Source: JAJPHT01 sp035526585
GTDB lineage: Archaea > Thermoplasmatota > SW-10-69-26 > JACQPN01 > JAJPHT01
Assembly: GCA_035526585.1 (NCBI GenBank)
Contig: DATLCC010000002.1
Span: 1 to 30,785, forward strand
Direction of reading: 5' to 3'
DNA: 30,785 nucleotides
The first letter of the stretch is position 1. Each line of letters opens with the position of its first letter. Below, in pieces: positions 22,863 to 30,453 of this stretch. The translations under genes were made by a program, and so were the position numbers. Under the pieces are notes generated by a model. It saw nothing but the letters and a program-made list of their open reading frames with translations, did no database searches and had not been told where the DNA came from.

Positions 22863-24167
22863 GTGCGCCCGGCGCTCCTCGTCGTCTTCCTTCTCCTCTC
22901 TGGCTGCCTCCGCGTGCCCGATCTCTTCCGCGCGCCTGACGTCCTCGCGTTCGAGGCGCCCGTCGCGGTGAGCAGCACGCAGCCTGGCGCCGAGCCCGTG
23001 ATCGCGGTCGCGCCGGATGGCACGATCTACGTCGAAGGCATCGGCTCCAATGGGCAGGGCAACGTGAACAAGCTGTTCCGGTCGGACGATGGCCGCTCGT
23101 GGAGCGACGTCACTCCGCCCGCGCTGGGGCAGGAGCGCAGCAACGACGGCTACCTCGCGGTGGACGACGGCGGGAACGTGTACGTGTCGAACGTCTTCTC
23201 GCTCACGCTCGCGCTCTACAAGTCGACGGACGAAGGCGCCACCTGGACGCGTCTCAACGTGCCGCCCGTGCCCGCGCTCATGCACCGGCACTGGCTCATC
23301 CCGGTGAACGGCACGCTTCATCTCACGATGGAGGCGTTCCCGCCGAGCTACGCGCCCTACCTTGCGCGCGGGCCGCCGCTCCCCACGGACCTCAGCGACC
23401 GCGAGAGCGGGATGTGGTACACGCGCAGCGCCGACGGCGGCGCGACGTGGGAGCAGCCTCGGCAGATCGACCCGATCGTGAACTTCGCGGGGCAGACGAA
23501 CATGGTCACGAGCGCCGACGGCTCGCGCCTCTACGTGGGCCGGTACCAGGAGGACGGCACGCCGCCGACGTACACGTACGACGATGGCCACTGGTATCTC
23601 CTCGCCTCGGACGACGCGGGCGACCACTGGGAGCGCCGGGAGATGTTCGACCTCACGAGCGAGATGTCGACCGCCGTGCCCGGCCTCGCTCTCGCGGACG
23701 ACGGCGCGCTCTGGCTCGCGTGGTCGCAGCAGCTCGGGAACAGCAGCATCGTGCATCTGGCGGGATCCCGCGACGGCGGCCGCACCTGGAGCGCGCCCAC
23801 GACGCCGGTCGGCACGAACGGCACGCACGCCATGGCGTGGGCGCGGGGGGCGCCGGATGGCGCGGTCGGTCTCATGTGGTACCAGGCGGACGTCGAGGGC
23901 ACCGCGTCGAAGGTGGACGCGTCGTGGTCCGTCCATTACGCGATCCTGGACAACGGCACCGTGACGTCGAGCGTGCGCGTCACGCCGACCTCCGTCCACG
24001 AGGGGAACATCTGCGCGAAAGGTCCCGCGTGCGCTGGGCAGGAGGACCGGAGCCTCCTCGATTATCCCTGGATGGACTTCGGGAAGGACGGGACGGCGTG
24101 GCTCGTGTTCCCGTCGACCCAGTGGGAGCGGCCGAGCGCCTTCGCGGTGGTCGCCCACCAGAAGTAG
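22863..24167 (+). CDS. Sialidase-like Asp-box (BNR) beta-propeller lipoprotein
   Basis: 434 residues from GTG. A lipoprotein signal (RPALLVVFLLLSGC) is followed by a propeller with at least five Asp boxes (S-x-D-x-G-x-x-W): FRSDDGRSWSDV, YKSTDEGATWTRL, TRSADGGATWEQP, ASDDAGDHWERRE and GSRDGGRTWSAP. Known sialidases carry an arginine triad and a Tyr/Glu pair; I cannot assign these here, so the enzyme function is uncertain, and many archaeal relatives are simply surface propellers. Its C-terminal Cys pair (GNICAKGPAC) and DRSLLDY are shared with the gene fragment at the left edge, so the genome has at least two copies. A T-rich element (CTTTTTCC at 22833-22840) is about 26 bases upstream. Confidence 0.85.
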   Translation: MRPALLVVFLLLSGCLRVPDLFRAPDVLAFEAPVAVSSTQPGAEPVIAVAPDGTIYVEGIGSNGQGNVNKLFRSDDGRSWSDVTPPALGQERSNDGYLAVDDGGNVYVSNVFSLTLALYKSTDEGATWTRLNVPPVPALMHRHWLIPVNGTLHLTMEAFPPSYAPYLARGPPLPTDLSDRESGMWYTRSADGGATWEQPRQIDPIVNFAGQTNMVTSADGSRLYVGRYQEDGTPPTYTYDDGHWYLLASDDAGDHWERREMFDLTSEMSTAVPGLALADDGALWLAWSQQLGNSSIVHLAGSRDGGRTWSAPTTPVGTNGTHAMAWARGAPDGAVGLMWYQADVEGTASKVDASWSVHYAILDNGTVTSSVRVTPTSVHEGNICAKGPACAGQEDRSLLDYPWMDFGKDGTAWLVFPSTQWERPSAFAVVAHQK

Positions 24168-24175
24168 GGCGCCGA

Positions 24176-25741
24176 TCACGTCGATGCGAAGCGGCGCCAG
24201 GCGAGCAGACCGCCGCCCGCCACGAGGAATGCGCCGACACCGAGCACGAGCCCGAACCACGGGCGCGGCGCGGGCGGCGGCGCGGCGTCGCTCTGCAGGA
24301 AGTTCGCGGACCAGCGCAGCGCGCCGCCCGTGTCCACGTGCACGACGGCGAGCGCGCCCTGCCGGTGGCCCACGTCGAGGTGGCGCGTGGCGGGGCCGGC
24401 GTCCGCGTGCTGCAGCGGCACGACGACGAAGATGCCCCCATGCGCACGCGCGGCGACGGGGCCTCGCGTCGCGTCCCACCCCTCGGGAAGCGGCGTCCAG
24501 CCGGTAGGCTTCCCCGTGCGCAGGTCGTACACGCCGAGGCCATCGACGCCTTCGCTTGGCGCCTCCACGATGAGATCGTCGCCGACGATCACGAAGTCCT
24601 TGTTCGACCAGTAGGCGGGCACGCTCGTGTGCCAGAGGGCGCGGCCGTCCGTGCCGCGAAGGGCGAAGAGGCTCGGGCCGCGCGCCGTCGTCTCCCAGTT
24701 CCCTGGCTTGTGGCCGATCGTGTTCCAGTCGAGCGCGACGACGTCGAGCGCGCCGTCCCCGTCCACGTCGATGGGCGCGGGGTGATCGTAGGCGAGCGGG
24801 TTCATCCACGCTTCGCTTCGCTGCCAGAGCACGCCGCCGTCGGCCGCGAGCGCGAACCAGGTGGCGTGCGAGCCGTCGAGGCCGCTCGTGGCGCCGCGCG
24901 CGGCGAAGACGAGCTCGAGCTGCGGATCGCCCGCGATGTCGGCGACCATCGGGGCGAGCGGAATGCTGCCGGGCGAGGCGCCGTGCTTCTCCGACTCGAA
25001 CGTCCACTTCCGCTTCCCGGTGTCCGCGTCGTAGACGGAGATGACGCCGGCGTCGGAGGCGAAGATCGCCTCCTTCCTGCCGTCAAGGTCGAGATCCGCG
25101 ACGGTGGCGCCTGCGTTCCCGTCCCAGAACGTGTTCTGCCAGCGCTGCTCGCCATCGTGGCCGAAGCTGAACTGCCCTGGGTATCCGTCCGTCTCGACGA
25201 AGATCTCGAGGCCCGGCTTTCCGTCCACGTCCGCGAGGAACGCGTTGCCGTCCATGCTTGGTTGCTGGTCGGCGAGCCACGGATGCGCGTCGGCGAAGCC
25301 CGGGTCCCAGCGCGCCGCATCGACGCGCGTCTCCCAGCGCTTGTCGAAATCGAACCCGCCCAGCACCGTGCGACCGTCGTAGCACCAGGCCGCAAGATAC
25401 GCGGCGCTGTTCGGGATGACGAGGCAGGGCGTGCCGTCGCCGTAGAGGTCGCCGATGGACACAGGGTTGATATCGCGCGCCTCCCAGCCGTCAGGGTGCG
25501 TCGTCTCGATGTCGGCGCGGACGCGTCCGGAGCGCATGTCGATCACGTAGACGTGCCCGTTGTCGTTCGACGAGACGATCTCCGGGTCGCCGTCGCCGTC
25601 GAAGTCGAAGAGGTTCAGGCTCGCCGCGTCGAACGCCTCGAACTCGTCGCGCTCGATCACGCGCACGATGGGCCACCCTACCTGCGCCGCCGCGACAGGC
25701 ACGAGCAGGAGGAGCACCAGGACGAAGGCGCGCACGGGCAC
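24176..25741 (-). CDS. Membrane-anchored FG-GAP/VCBS-type beta-propeller surface protein (short paralog)
   Basis: 521 residues from GTG. A signal peptide (RAFVLVLLLLVPVAAAQ) is followed by propeller repeats with calcium-type loops (DFDGDGDPEIV, DVDGKPGLEIF, DLDLDGRKEAIF, DVDGDGALDVV). PQQ-like strands alternate with them (SVYDADTGKRKWTF, FALAADGGVLWQ, LRGTDGRALWH). A C-terminal membrane segment (WFGLVLGVGAFLVAGGGLL) with a short basic tail (AWRRF) anchors it. It shares LDWNTIGHKPG, YWSNKD, FEAFD-x-ASLNL and GQFSF with the upstream gene, so the two are tandem duplicates that have diverged. The GTG comes one base after the upstream stop (TGA-G-GTG), so they form an operon. Likely surface or adhesion role; no catalytic motif seen. 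Confidence 0.85.
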   Translation of the reverse strand: MPVRAFVLVLLLLVPVAAAQVGWPIVRVIERDEFEAFDAASLNLFDFDGDGDPEIVSSNDNGHVYVIDMRSGRVRADIETTHPDGWEARDINPVSIGDLYGDGTPCLVIPNSAAYLAAWCYDGRTVLGGFDFDKRWETRVDAARWDPGFADAHPWLADQQPSMDGNAFLADVDGKPGLEIFVETDGYPGQFSFGHDGEQRWQNTFWDGNAGATVADLDLDGRKEAIFASDAGVISVYDADTGKRKWTFESEKHGASPGSIPLAPMVADIAGDPQLELVFAARGATSGLDGSHATWFALAADGGVLWQRSEAWMNPLAYDHPAPIDVDGDGALDVVALDWNTIGHKPGNWETTARGPSLFALRGTDGRALWHTSVPAYWSNKDFVIVGDDLIVEAPSEGVDGLGVYDLRTGKPTGWTPLPEGWDATRGPVAARAHGGIFVVVPLQHADAGPATRHLDVGHRQGALAVVHVDTGGALRWSANFLQSDAAPPPAPRPWFGLVLGVGAFLVAGGGLLAWRRFAST

Positions 25742-25742
25742 C

Positions 25743-27614
25743 TCACCGGCGGCGCCGCGCCAGGAGGGCGGCGGCGCCTGCGCCCGCGAGGACGAGCGTC
25801 ATGCCCGCGCCGGGGACGGTGCTCTCCTGCGTGGGGCTCGGCCGCGGGCTCAGGCCTGGTGTCGGGCTGGGGCCGGGACTGGGGCTCGGGGAGGGCGGGG
25901 GCGTGGCGCTCGGGGTGGGCGTCGGGAACGGGCTGGGGCTGGGGCTTGGGCTTGGGCTTGGGCTGGGGGTGGGAGTCGGCGTGGGGGTGGGCGTGGGCAT
26001 CGGGGGCGGCGTGCCGCTCGTGCCCTTCTTTCCGATGTCGATGTCGTGGTTGAGGAGATAGTTCCCGCTCGCCGTGATATCATGCGCGTCCGCGCCCGTC
26101 TCGATGAGGACGAGCTTGCCTTCGCGCCAACCGACGTCGATCGTGCGGTAGCTCGTGCCGTCGGCGTGACGGTTGTACGGGACGACGAGGTAGACCTTGC
26201 CGTCGCCATAGAGCTCGCCCGCGACGGGGCCGCGGCTCATGCCCCAGCCGTTCCCGCCGCAGTAGAAGCCTTGAGCGTCGCCCGTGCGCAGGTCGTAGAT
26301 GCCGAGGCCTTCGCAGCCGGCCTTCGCGGTGGGCGCGACCACCTCGTCGCGCCCGTCGCCATCGACGTCGAGGATGATGACGTCCTTGTTGGACCAGTAG
26401 ACCGTGATGCCCCTGTGCCAGAGGACGCTGCCGTCCTTTCCGTCGAGCGCGAAGAGGTTGCTTGGGCGGTTCGTCGTGTTCCAGTCGCCGGGCTTGTGGC
26501 CGATCGTGTTCCAGTCGAGGAAGACGACGTCGAGCACTCCGTCCCCGTTCACGTCCGCCGGGACGGGGTGCTGGTACTGGAGCGGGTTCATCCAGTCGTA
26601 GCTCACGTTCCAGAGCTTCTTGCCCTTGCTATCGAGGGCGAAGTAGCGCGCGTGCGACTGATTGATCCAGTCCGGGTCGTTCGTCTGGACCGCGCCGCGA
26701 GCGCCAAAGACGATCTCGTACGTGCCATCCCCGCCGAGGTCCGCGACGAGCCCGGGCACCGGGATCGCGCCGGGCGTCGCGCCGTTGTTGCGCGCGTTGA
26801 AGACCCACTTGATCGAACCGGTGTTCGCGTCGTACGCGTCCACGATCCCGCCGTCGGAGAAGAAGACGGCCTCCTTCTTGCCGTCGTCGTCGATGTCGCG
26901 CACGATCGCGCCGGCGTTGCCGTCCGCGAACGACTTGCTCCAGCGGTACTCGCCCTCGTGCGTGAAGCTGAACTGGCCGGGCCACGAGTCGGTCTGCACG
27001 AAGATCTCGAGGCCGGGCTTGCCGTCCACGTTCGCCAGGTACGCGGGGCCGTCCATGCCGGCGCGGTTCTTGGCGGTGCCGTTCGGGTAGTAATAGTACG
27101 GGTGCGTCTCCTCGAAATCCTCCTCGTAGAGCGCCGCGTCCACCTTCGTCTCCCACTTCTTCACGAACGCGAAGTGGAACGGGGTCGAGTGCGCGGCGTC
27201 GTAGCAGAACGCCGTGAGGTACGACGCGCTGTTGGGCACGACCATGCACGGGATGCCGTCCGCGTAGAGGTCCCCGATCGCGACGGGGTTGAGCTCGCGC
27301 GTGGGCCATCTGCTGTTGTTGTAGTGGTACGTCTCCAGCTCGGAGAGGACGCCACCCGTGCGCGAGTCGAGGACGTAGACGCGGTTGTTGTCGTTGCCGG
27401 TCACGATCTCGAGCTGGCCGTCGCCGTCGAAGTCGTAGAGGTTGAGGCTCGCGGTGTCAAAGGCCTCGAACATCTTCGCAGGCTCCGCAAGATCGGTCGT
27501 GATCTCGAGCGTGGTCCGCCAACCGGCCGCCTCGCCCGTGCCGCCATCGGCAGCCGCGACGAGGGGGGCGGCGAGCATGAGCAGGGTGGCGAGGAGCGGG
27601 ATCCCGCGACGCAT
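25743..27614 (-). CDS. FG-GAP/VCBS-type surface propeller with Pro-rich stalk and PGF-CTERM-like signal (long paralog)
   Basis: 623 residues. A signal peptide (RRGIPLLATLLMLAAPLVAA) leads to a propeller of about 480 residues with calcium loops DFDGDGQLEIV, DIDDDGKKEAVF, DVNGDGVLDVV and DVDGDGRDEVV, and PQQ-like strands (YDANTGSIKWVF, FALDSKGKKLW, LDGKDGSVLWHRG). From about residue 525 a Thr-Pro and Ser-Pro repeat stalk of about 70 residues follows. The end is VPGAGMTLVLAGAG, a hydrophobic run and a terminal RRRR, the three-part layout of archaeosortase targets, with PGAG in place of PGF. It would be cut and lipid-linked at the surface by an archaeosortase, which is not in this window. N-x-S/T sites (NNSRW, NGTAK, NVSYD) could be glycosylated. 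First gene of its operon, divergent from the PrsW-like gene. Confidence 0.88.
   Translation of the reverse strand: MRRGIPLLATLLMLAAPLVAAADGGTGEAAGWRTTLEITTDLAEPAKMFEAFDTASLNLYDFDGDGQLEIVTGNDNNRVYVLDSRTGGVLSELETYHYNNSRWPTRELNPVAIGDLYADGIPCMVVPNSASYLTAFCYDAAHSTPFHFAFVKKWETKVDAALYEEDFEETHPYYYYPNGTAKNRAGMDGPAYLANVDGKPGLEIFVQTDSWPGQFSFTHEGEYRWSKSFADGNAGAIVRDIDDDGKKEAVFFSDGGIVDAYDANTGSIKWVFNARNNGATPGAIPVPGLVADLGGDGTYEIVFGARGAVQTNDPDWINQSHARYFALDSKGKKLWNVSYDWMNPLQYQHPVPADVNGDGVLDVVFLDWNTIGHKPGDWNTTNRPSNLFALDGKDGSVLWHRGITVYWSNKDVIILDVDGDGRDEVVAPTAKAGCEGLGIYDLRTGDAQGFYCGGNGWGMSRGPVAGELYGDGKVYLVVPYNRHADGTSYRTIDVGWREGKLVLIETGADAHDITASGNYLLNHDIDIGKKGTSGTPPPMPTPTPTPTPTPSPSPSPSPSPSPFPTPTPSATPPPSPSPSPGPSPTPGLSPRPSPTQESTVPGAGMTLVLAGAGAAALLARRRR
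25855..25999. repeat. Low-complexity G/C repeat encoding the Ser/Thr-Pro stalk
   Basis: Imperfect tandem hexamers (GGGCTT, GGGCTG, GGCGTG on the plus strand) run for about 145 bases inside the long FG-GAP gene. On the minus strand they encode alternating Pro with Thr or Ser. Such arrays expand and contract easily, so stalk length may vary among strains and may be misassembled. Confidence 0.8.
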
Positions 27615-27636
27615 GGGGGCCGCGTGGAGAGGTCAA

Positions 27637-27645
27637 GGATAAATC
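27637..27645. promoter_or_regulatory. Shared TATA-like element of divergent promoters (FG-GAP operon and PrsW-like gene)
   Basis: GGATAAATC is the only A/T-rich run in the gap. Its centre is about 27 bases from the minus-strand ATG at 27614 and about 29 bases from the plus-strand GTG at 27670, the expected distance for leaderless starts in both directions. One element may therefore serve both genes. It also argues against the earlier in-frame GTG at 27649. Confidence 0.6.
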
Positions 27646-27669
27646 TGCGTGGGACACTCGACGAATCAA

Positions 27670-28401
27670 GTGGACGATCGCATCGAGAACGAGCTCTTCT
27701 TCGCCACCCCGCACGCGCGCACGAGCGAGCCGAGCGTCGCCGAGCACGTCTTCTTCGCCAACCGGCCGCGCCCGCCCCTCGAGGTCCCCTTCGCGACGCG
27801 GGCCGCGGCGACGCCGCTGCGCTTCGCGCTCGTGACGTTCCTCGTGGGCTGGGCGGGGATCCTGTTCCAGGCGAGCCTCCTGCAGCAGGTCGTCTTCGGG
27901 GCGCCCGTGTTCGAGGAGCTCGCGAAGTTCGGCCCGGCGCTCCTCGTCGTCGCGCTCGTGCGCGTCCGTTCGCTCTGGGTGCGCCTTCCGCTCGCGTGGG
28001 CCTCGGGCGCGGCGTTCGGGGTCATGGAGCACTTCGTCACGTACCCGATGGAGCCCGACGCGCTCTTCGTGCAGCGCGTGCTCTTCCACGCGGTCTCCCC
28101 CGGTCTCTCGATGATCCTCTACGGCGCCGTCGAGACGCTGCCGGACGTCCGCGCGCGCTGGGCCTCGACGGCGCTCTCGACGCTCTTCCACTGGGCGAAC
28201 AACTTCATGGCCGTCGTCCTGGGCTTCGCGAGCGTGCTCCTTGCGAGCCTCGCCGACACGGGATCGCTCGTGGTCTCCTACACCGTCGTGGGCAGCATGG
28301 CGCTCCTGACGCTCGCGGGGATCGTGATGCGCGGCCGCTTCGAGGACATGGCGCGCACCATCCTCTCCGAGGCGATGCCGCGCCTCGGTCTGCGGGCGTG
28401 A
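27670..28401 (+). CDS. PrsW-like intramembrane metalloprotease
   Basis: 243 residues from GTG 27670, chosen from the promoter position. About seven membrane segments follow a polar N-terminus of about 50 residues. The motifs of the PrsW/CAAX-protease-related family are present: EE-x-x-K at E82-E83-K86 (FEELAKFGPALLV), E120 in FGVMEHFVTY, H140 in LFHAVSPGLSMILYG and H174 with N in LFHWANNFM. These residues form the metal-binding membrane-embedded site. In Bacillus PrsW cleaves an anti-sigma factor; the archaeal substrates are unknown. Its divergence from the surface-propeller operon on one shared promoter suggests, but does not prove, that it acts on or with exported proteins. Confidence 0.85.
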   Translation: MDDRIENELFFATPHARTSEPSVAEHVFFANRPRPPLEVPFATRAAATPLRFALVTFLVGWAGILFQASLLQQVVFGAPVFEELAKFGPALLVVALVRVRSLWVRLPLAWASGAAFGVMEHFVTYPMEPDALFVQRVLFHAVSPGLSMILYGAVETLPDVRARWASTALSTLFHWANNFMAVVLGFASVLLASLADTGSLVVSYTVVGSMALLTLAGIVMRGRFEDMARTILSEAMPRLGLRA

Positions 28402-28458
28402 TGACCGGGGGAGGGCCTCCACCATCCTGCTTCTCTCGGGTCCGAGAGGCCCGCCGGA

Positions 28459-29331
28459 TCAAGATGGAGGAGACTCTTCGAAGAGCGCCTGCTCCAGGAG
28501 ATCCAGCTTGTCCGCGAGCTCGGGCGCATCCTGGTCCGCGCGCTGCCTCAACAGCTCGGCGCGCTCCACGAGGAGCGCAGCGACGTCGCCCAGGAGCCGC
28601 TCGCCTTCCTCGCGCGCCTCCGCGTCGCCCCCTGCCGCGCGCGCGAGGAGCGCGTCCAGCATCGCGAGCGCGCGCAGGCGCGGGTGGCGCGCGCGCAGCG
28701 CGTCGACCTCGTGGCGGAGCGCGGCGGACATCGCCGCCGCGTGTGGCGCCTCCGGGAGGGCCGCGACCTCCGCGCGCCGCACCTCCTCCGGGTGGAGGTT
28801 CAGGTACGCCATCCGCGCGTCGTAGGCGTCCCAGAGCTCGTTGATGTCCTTCTGCAGACCCGCGTAGGCCCAGGCGAGGAGCGCGGCGGCGATGACGGCG
28901 AGGAGCAGGAAGAGCGGCCCGACCGACTCGACGACGCCTTGGATCTCCTCTTCGGAGGCGTCGGTCCCGAGCGCGGTGATGCGAGCCTGGAGCACGACGA
29001 TCCCGACGGCGATCGCGCCGATGCCGATGCCGACGATGGCGACGAGCCGGCCTGGCGTCATGCTGCGGCGCACGCCGACGCGCTCGCGCAGGTAGTTGAC
29101 GTTCGACGCGAGGACCCAGAGGTACGCGAGGAGGAAGGGGGGCAGCACGAGGCCGAGCACGTACCAGACCATCCCGTCGTCGCGTCCTTCCCTTGCGAGC
29201 TCGTACTGGCGGTAGAGCTCGCTGTGCGCGCGGTAGTTCCAGTAGACGGCGTAGATGCCGAAGGTGACGATCGTGAGGAGGAGGCCTGCGCCGAAGCTTC
29301 GCTTCCGTCCCACCTTCGACGCCAGCACCAC
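28459..29331 (-). CDS. DUF4234-domain membrane protein with coiled-coil tail
   Basis: 290 residues from GTG 29331. The N-terminal KRSFGAGLLLTIVTFGIYAV then YWNYRAHSELYRQY is the DUF4234 signature, with two further membrane segments (MVWYVLGLVLPPFLLAYLWV and LVAIVGIGIGAIAVGIVVL) and one more at about 146-165 (PLFLLLAVIAAALLAWAY). The remaining 120 residues are charged and helical (ALRHEVDALRARHPRLRALA, ELADKLDLLEQALFEE), probably a cytoplasmic coiled coil. An in-frame ATG at 29403 is possible, but a CTTATTCC element on the minus strand near 29352-29359 places the transcript start at the GTG. Function unknown. Confidence 0.78.
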   Translation of the reverse strand: MVLASKVGRKRSFGAGLLLTIVTFGIYAVYWNYRAHSELYRQYELAREGRDDGMVWYVLGLVLPPFLLAYLWVLASNVNYLRERVGVRRSMTPGRLVAIVGIGIGAIAVGIVVLQARITALGTDASEEEIQGVVESVGPLFLLLAVIAAALLAWAYAGLQKDINELWDAYDARMAYLNLHPEEVRRAEVAALPEAPHAAAMSAALRHEVDALRARHPRLRALAMLDALLARAAGGDAEAREEGERLLGDVAALLVERAELLRQRADQDAPELADKLDLLEQALFEESPPS

Positions 29332-29351
29332 GCGCGCGGAGCGCGCGAGTG

Positions 29352-29393
29352 TTGGAATAAGGGCTTCGCCCGAGCGCGCGAAGCGCTTTAGTG
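29352..29393. promoter_or_regulatory. Two back-to-back core promoters in the DUF4234/DUF2721 gap
   Basis: GGAATAAG at 29352-29359 reads CTTATTCC on the minus strand, about 25 bases before the GTG at 29331. GCTTTAGT at 29386-29393 is about 26 bases before the plus-strand GTG at 29415. The spacing on both sides supports leaderless GTG starts for both genes. Confidence 0.55.
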
Positions 29394-29414
29394 GGCCGGC
29401 CACGTCCCGCAGAC

Positions 29415-29849
29415 GTGGCGGACCCGGTCCCGATCATCCAGGCGACGCTCGCGCCGATCTTCCTCGTGAACGGCGCCGCCATCTTCCTGAACTTCACGCA
29501 GGCGCGCCTCTTCCGCGTGATCGACCGGTTGCGCGCCATGAAGAAGGAGCTCGCCGGCGAGGGGCTCCACGAGGCGCTGCGAGGCGAGATCCTGCGCGAG
29601 CAGGCGCGTCACCTGCGTCGCGCGCTCATCCTGCGCAACGCCGTGCTCTTCGGCGTGCTCGTCATCGCGCTCACCGTCGTCACGACGCTCCTCCTCCTCA
29701 TGGTGGGCGTCGATCCGGCGCTCGAGGCGGGGCGCTGGCCGATCGTGACGTTCGCGGCGGCGCTCCTCTCCTTCTTCGTCGCGCTGACGCTCGTGACGTC
29801 GGACGCGTTCCTGAGCGTCGCCGCCGCCCGTGGGCCCGACGTCCGCTGA
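29415..29849 (+). CDS. DUF2721 family membrane protein
   Basis: 144 residues from GTG 29415; an in-frame GTG at 29391 overlaps the TATA-like element and is disfavoured. The opening IIQATLAPIFLVNGAAIFLN then FTQARLFRVIDRLRAMKKEL is the DUF2721 pattern: a membrane helix followed by a cytoplasmic helix with R-x-x-D-R. A second and third membrane segment follow (NAVLFGVLVIALTVVTTLLL and IVTFAAALLSFFVALTLVTS). Family members are small membrane proteins of unknown function found in bacteria and archaea. The stop is three bases from the end of the convergent secreted-protein gene. Confidence 0.82.
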   Translation: MADPVPIIQATLAPIFLVNGAAIFLNFTQARLFRVIDRLRAMKKELAGEGLHEALRGEILREQARHLRRALILRNAVLFGVLVIALTVVTTLLLLMVGVDPALEAGRWPIVTFAAALLSFFVALTLVTSDAFLSVAAARGPDVR

Positions 29850-29852
29850 CGC

Positions 29853-30419
29853 CTACGGCGCGGGCACCGTGGGGACGTCGGGGATGAGCTCCGTCGCGGC
29901 CGCGAGGAGGGGGTCGGTGGTCTCGGCGCACGGGAGCACGGGCGTCGTCGGGATGCCCGGAGCGATCGCGGGCACACCGATGACCGGCGTGTCGGGGATC
30001 GCGCAGGGGATCTCAGTGGGCGCGCTCGTCGCGCCCTGCGTCTGCGCGCACTCGTTGTCGCTCGAGTAGTGCTGCGGGCCGCTGTCGGAGGCGAAGGCGC
30101 AGCCCTTGACGACGAGGCGAGCGGCGATGGAGACGTTGAAGTGCTGCGTCTCGCCGGCCGCGAGGCCCGCGCTGGAGATGCGGATGCCCGCCTGGGGCAG
30201 CATGTCCTGGTGGAGGGTGAACGTGCCGAAGATCGCGCCGGTGTGGACGAGGCCGACGTTCGTGAGGTCGAAGCTGAAGATCGTCGACTGCGTCTGGGCG
30301 TCGAACAGGAGGACGAGGTCGTCCATGTCGAGGCCGTGCGTCCCCTCGCCCGAGTGGGCGGCCGCGGGCGCGGCGAATGCGAGCAGGGTGAGGGCGGTCA
30401 GGCAGACGAGGGCGCGCAT
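29853..30419 (-). CDS. Secreted protein of unknown function with Pro-rich C-terminus
   Basis: 188 residues. A clear signal peptide (RALVCLTALTLLAFAAPAAA) is followed by HSGEGTHGLDMDDLVLLFDA, then an Ig-like beta-rich region (TIFSFDLTNVGLVHTGAIFG, then AGETQHFNVSIAARLVVKGC) that may form a sandwich. Three Cys (KGCAF, NECAQ, IPCAI) and a late fourth (LPCAE) suggest disulfides. The last 50 residues are rich in Pro, Thr and Ala. No anchor is seen. No family is recognised. The promoter (CTTATG on the minus strand) lies about 28 bases upstream, preceded by a perfect 10-base inverted repeat. Confidence 0.75.
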   Translation of the reverse strand: MRALVCLTALTLLAFAAPAAAHSGEGTHGLDMDDLVLLFDAQTQSTIFSFDLTNVGLVHTGAIFGTFTLHQDMLPQAGIRISSAGLAAGETQHFNVSIAARLVVKGCAFASDSGPQHYSSDNECAQTQGATSAPTEIPCAIPDTPVIGVPAIAPGIPTTPVLPCAETTDPLLAAATELIPDVPTVPAP

Positions 30420-30443
30420 GATGGCCGTGCGATGGGCGGGCGC

Positions 30444-30449
30444 GGCATA
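30444..30449 (-). promoter_or_regulatory. TATA-like element of the secreted-protein gene
   Basis: GCATAA with the following GG reads CCTTATGC on the minus strand and is centred about 28 bases before the ATG at 30419, consistent with a leaderless transcript. Confidence 0.5.
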
Positions 30450-30453
30450 AGGA

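Noticed and set aside
22863..24167. Assignment as a true sialidase
   Set aside because: Asp boxes are clear, but the catalytic arginine triad and Tyr/Glu pair cannot be assigned, so only a sialidase-like propeller is called.
22788..25007. 739-codon minus-strand open frame
   Set aside because: Antisense to the sialidase-like lipoprotein and out of frame with the FG-GAP gene; Arg-rich composition without motifs. It is a shadow of high-GC coding.
25855..25999. Possible CRISPR or tandem-repeat array
   Set aside because: Units are 6 bases with no unique spacers, and they encode a regular Thr/Ser-Pro stalk in a well-supported gene.
25560..28844. 1094-codon plus-strand open frame
   Set aside because: It crosses two minus-strand FG-GAP genes and the PrsW-like gene in wrong frames; low-complexity Arg/Val/Asp-rich composition. 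Not a gene.
29332..29403. N-terminal extension of the DUF4234 protein from ATG 29403
   Set aside because: It would overlap both TATA-like elements of the gap, and the conserved domain starts after GTG 29331, which has a core promoter at the right distance.
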